Assembly: GCA_004556255.1 (NCBI GenBank)
Contig: SFHY01000062.1
Coordinates: 1 to 7,323, forward strand
DNA: 7,323 nt
Direction: 5' to 3'
From: Lactobacillus delbrueckii
GTDB lineage: Bacteria; Bacillota; Bacilli; Lactobacillales; Lactobacillaceae
In this document: positions 7,045 to 7,323 of the stretch, one piece after another
How the letters are laid out: the number at the start of each line of letters is the position of its first letter
Numbering within the stretch: position 1 is the first letter of the stretch
Program-made: the position numbers and the translations under genes
The notes under the pieces: generated by a model
Told to the model about the DNA's origin: nothing
Seen by the model: only the letters and a program-made list of their open reading frames with translations
The model's database searches: none

Positions 7045-7046
7045 CT
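7041..7046 (+). promoter_or_regulatory. Possible -10 box for the PAP2-like gene
   Basis: TATACT matches five of six -10 bases and lies about 45 bases upstream of the TTG start of the plus-strand gene. The hexamer 17 bases upstream (7018-7023, TTTATT) matches the -35 in only three positions. TATAAC at 7032-7037 is another weak candidate. The box shares four bases with the leuS -10 on the other strand. The call is tentative. Confidence 0.35.
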
Positions 7047-7069
7047 TTACCACATGGCTAAAATTTTAC

Positions 7070-7077
7070 AAGGGAGA
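7070..7077 (+). promoter_or_regulatory. Ribosome binding site of the PAP2-like gene, wide spacing
   Basis: AAGGGAGA is the only Shine-Dalgarno-like sequence before the plus-strand gene. Fifteen bases separate its GGGAG core from the TTG at 7092, more than the usual 5-10. An in-frame TAA at 7083-7085 excludes an earlier start and no ATG or GTG lies between, so this site still points to the TTG. Confidence 0.55.
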
Positions 7078-7091
7078 AAAATTAAAAACAA

Positions 7092-7323
7092 TTGAATACG
7101 AAAGAAAATAAAGTTAATTATCAGCCGCTTTTAATTATCGGCGGCGTCTTCAGTCTCTTTTTTGCCTTTTGGGTCTACCTGATTGCCAGCAAGAATCCCT
7201 TTATCAAGGCCTTTGACACGGTAGTCTACAATGAAATCAGAAACAACAATCCGGTCGAAAGGCAGCTGACTTTTTACTGGACCCAGCTGGGCAATACCTT
7301 GACAATCACGGTCTTTACCGTGG
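7092..7323 (+). CDS. Probable PAP2-family membrane phosphatase, N-terminal fragment
   Basis: Seventy-seven codons are visible before the right edge; the protein continues outside. After a short polar start (MNTKENKVNYQP) comes a membrane helix at about 13-32 (LLIIGGVFSLFFAFWVYLIA), then AFDTVVYNEIRNNN and FYWTQLGNTLTITVFTV (from 61), the start of a second helix. A first helix followed by an FD pair, a short amphipathic stretch and a T-x-LG-N-T-type second helix is the N-terminal pattern of PAP2 (type 2 phosphatidic acid phosphatase) proteins, which dephosphorylate lipid phosphates such as undecaprenyl pyrophosphate or phosphatidate. The catalytic KxxxxxxRP, PSGH and SRxxxxxH motifs would lie beyond the window, so the call is not proven. 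Translation must start at TTG 7092, because an in-frame TAA lies at 7083. It is transcribed divergently from leuS. Confidence 0.7.
   Translation, partial: MNTKENKVNYQPLLIIGGVFSLFFAFWVYLIASKNPFIKAFDTVVYNEIRNNNPVERQLTFYWTQLGNTLTITVFTV

Overview
The window reads as ordinary housekeeping chromosome from a Gram-positive lactic acid bacterium. Reasons are the full-length bacterial LeuRS of about 800 residues preceded by a leucine T-box leader, a YtgP-type flippase, AGGA/GAGG Shine-Dalgarno sequences, and GC-rich third codon positions against very AT-rich spacers. A Lactobacillus delbrueckii-like species is my best guess from codon habit and protein wording; this is inference, since no search was run.

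Layout, right to left, because most genes are on the minus strand. At 7092-7323 (+) is the start of a membrane protein with the N-terminal pattern of PAP2-family phosphatases, running off the right edge. It diverges from a leuS transcription unit. That unit has a -10 box at 7039-7044, a leucine T-box leader (about 7032-6796, specifier CUC, acceptor-pairing bulge UGGU, intrinsic terminator 6848-6819), leuS (6795-4381), a 94-bp spacer with no visible terminator, and a YtgP/MurJ-like flippase (4286-2667), closed by a strong terminator at 2650-2621. A 385-bp spacer follows. It holds a second, bidirectional terminator-like hairpin, an alternative long-range pairing partner, a CcpA-like cre site, a near-consensus promoter and GTGAAAA repeats. 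The last gene is phosphoenolpyruvate synthase (pps, 2281 to beyond the left edge), with 760 codons visible and only the extreme C-terminus missing.

Functional reading: uncharged tRNA-Leu should let transcription pass into leuS and, by read-through, into the flippase gene, linking leucyl-tRNA supply with lipid-linked envelope precursor export. pps is a separate unit whose own promoter region suggests carbon-source control.

I see no mobile element, CRISPR array, tRNA or rRNA gene, and no clearly new system. The points most worth checking are in the pps upstream region and the leuS/PAP2 divergent promoter.
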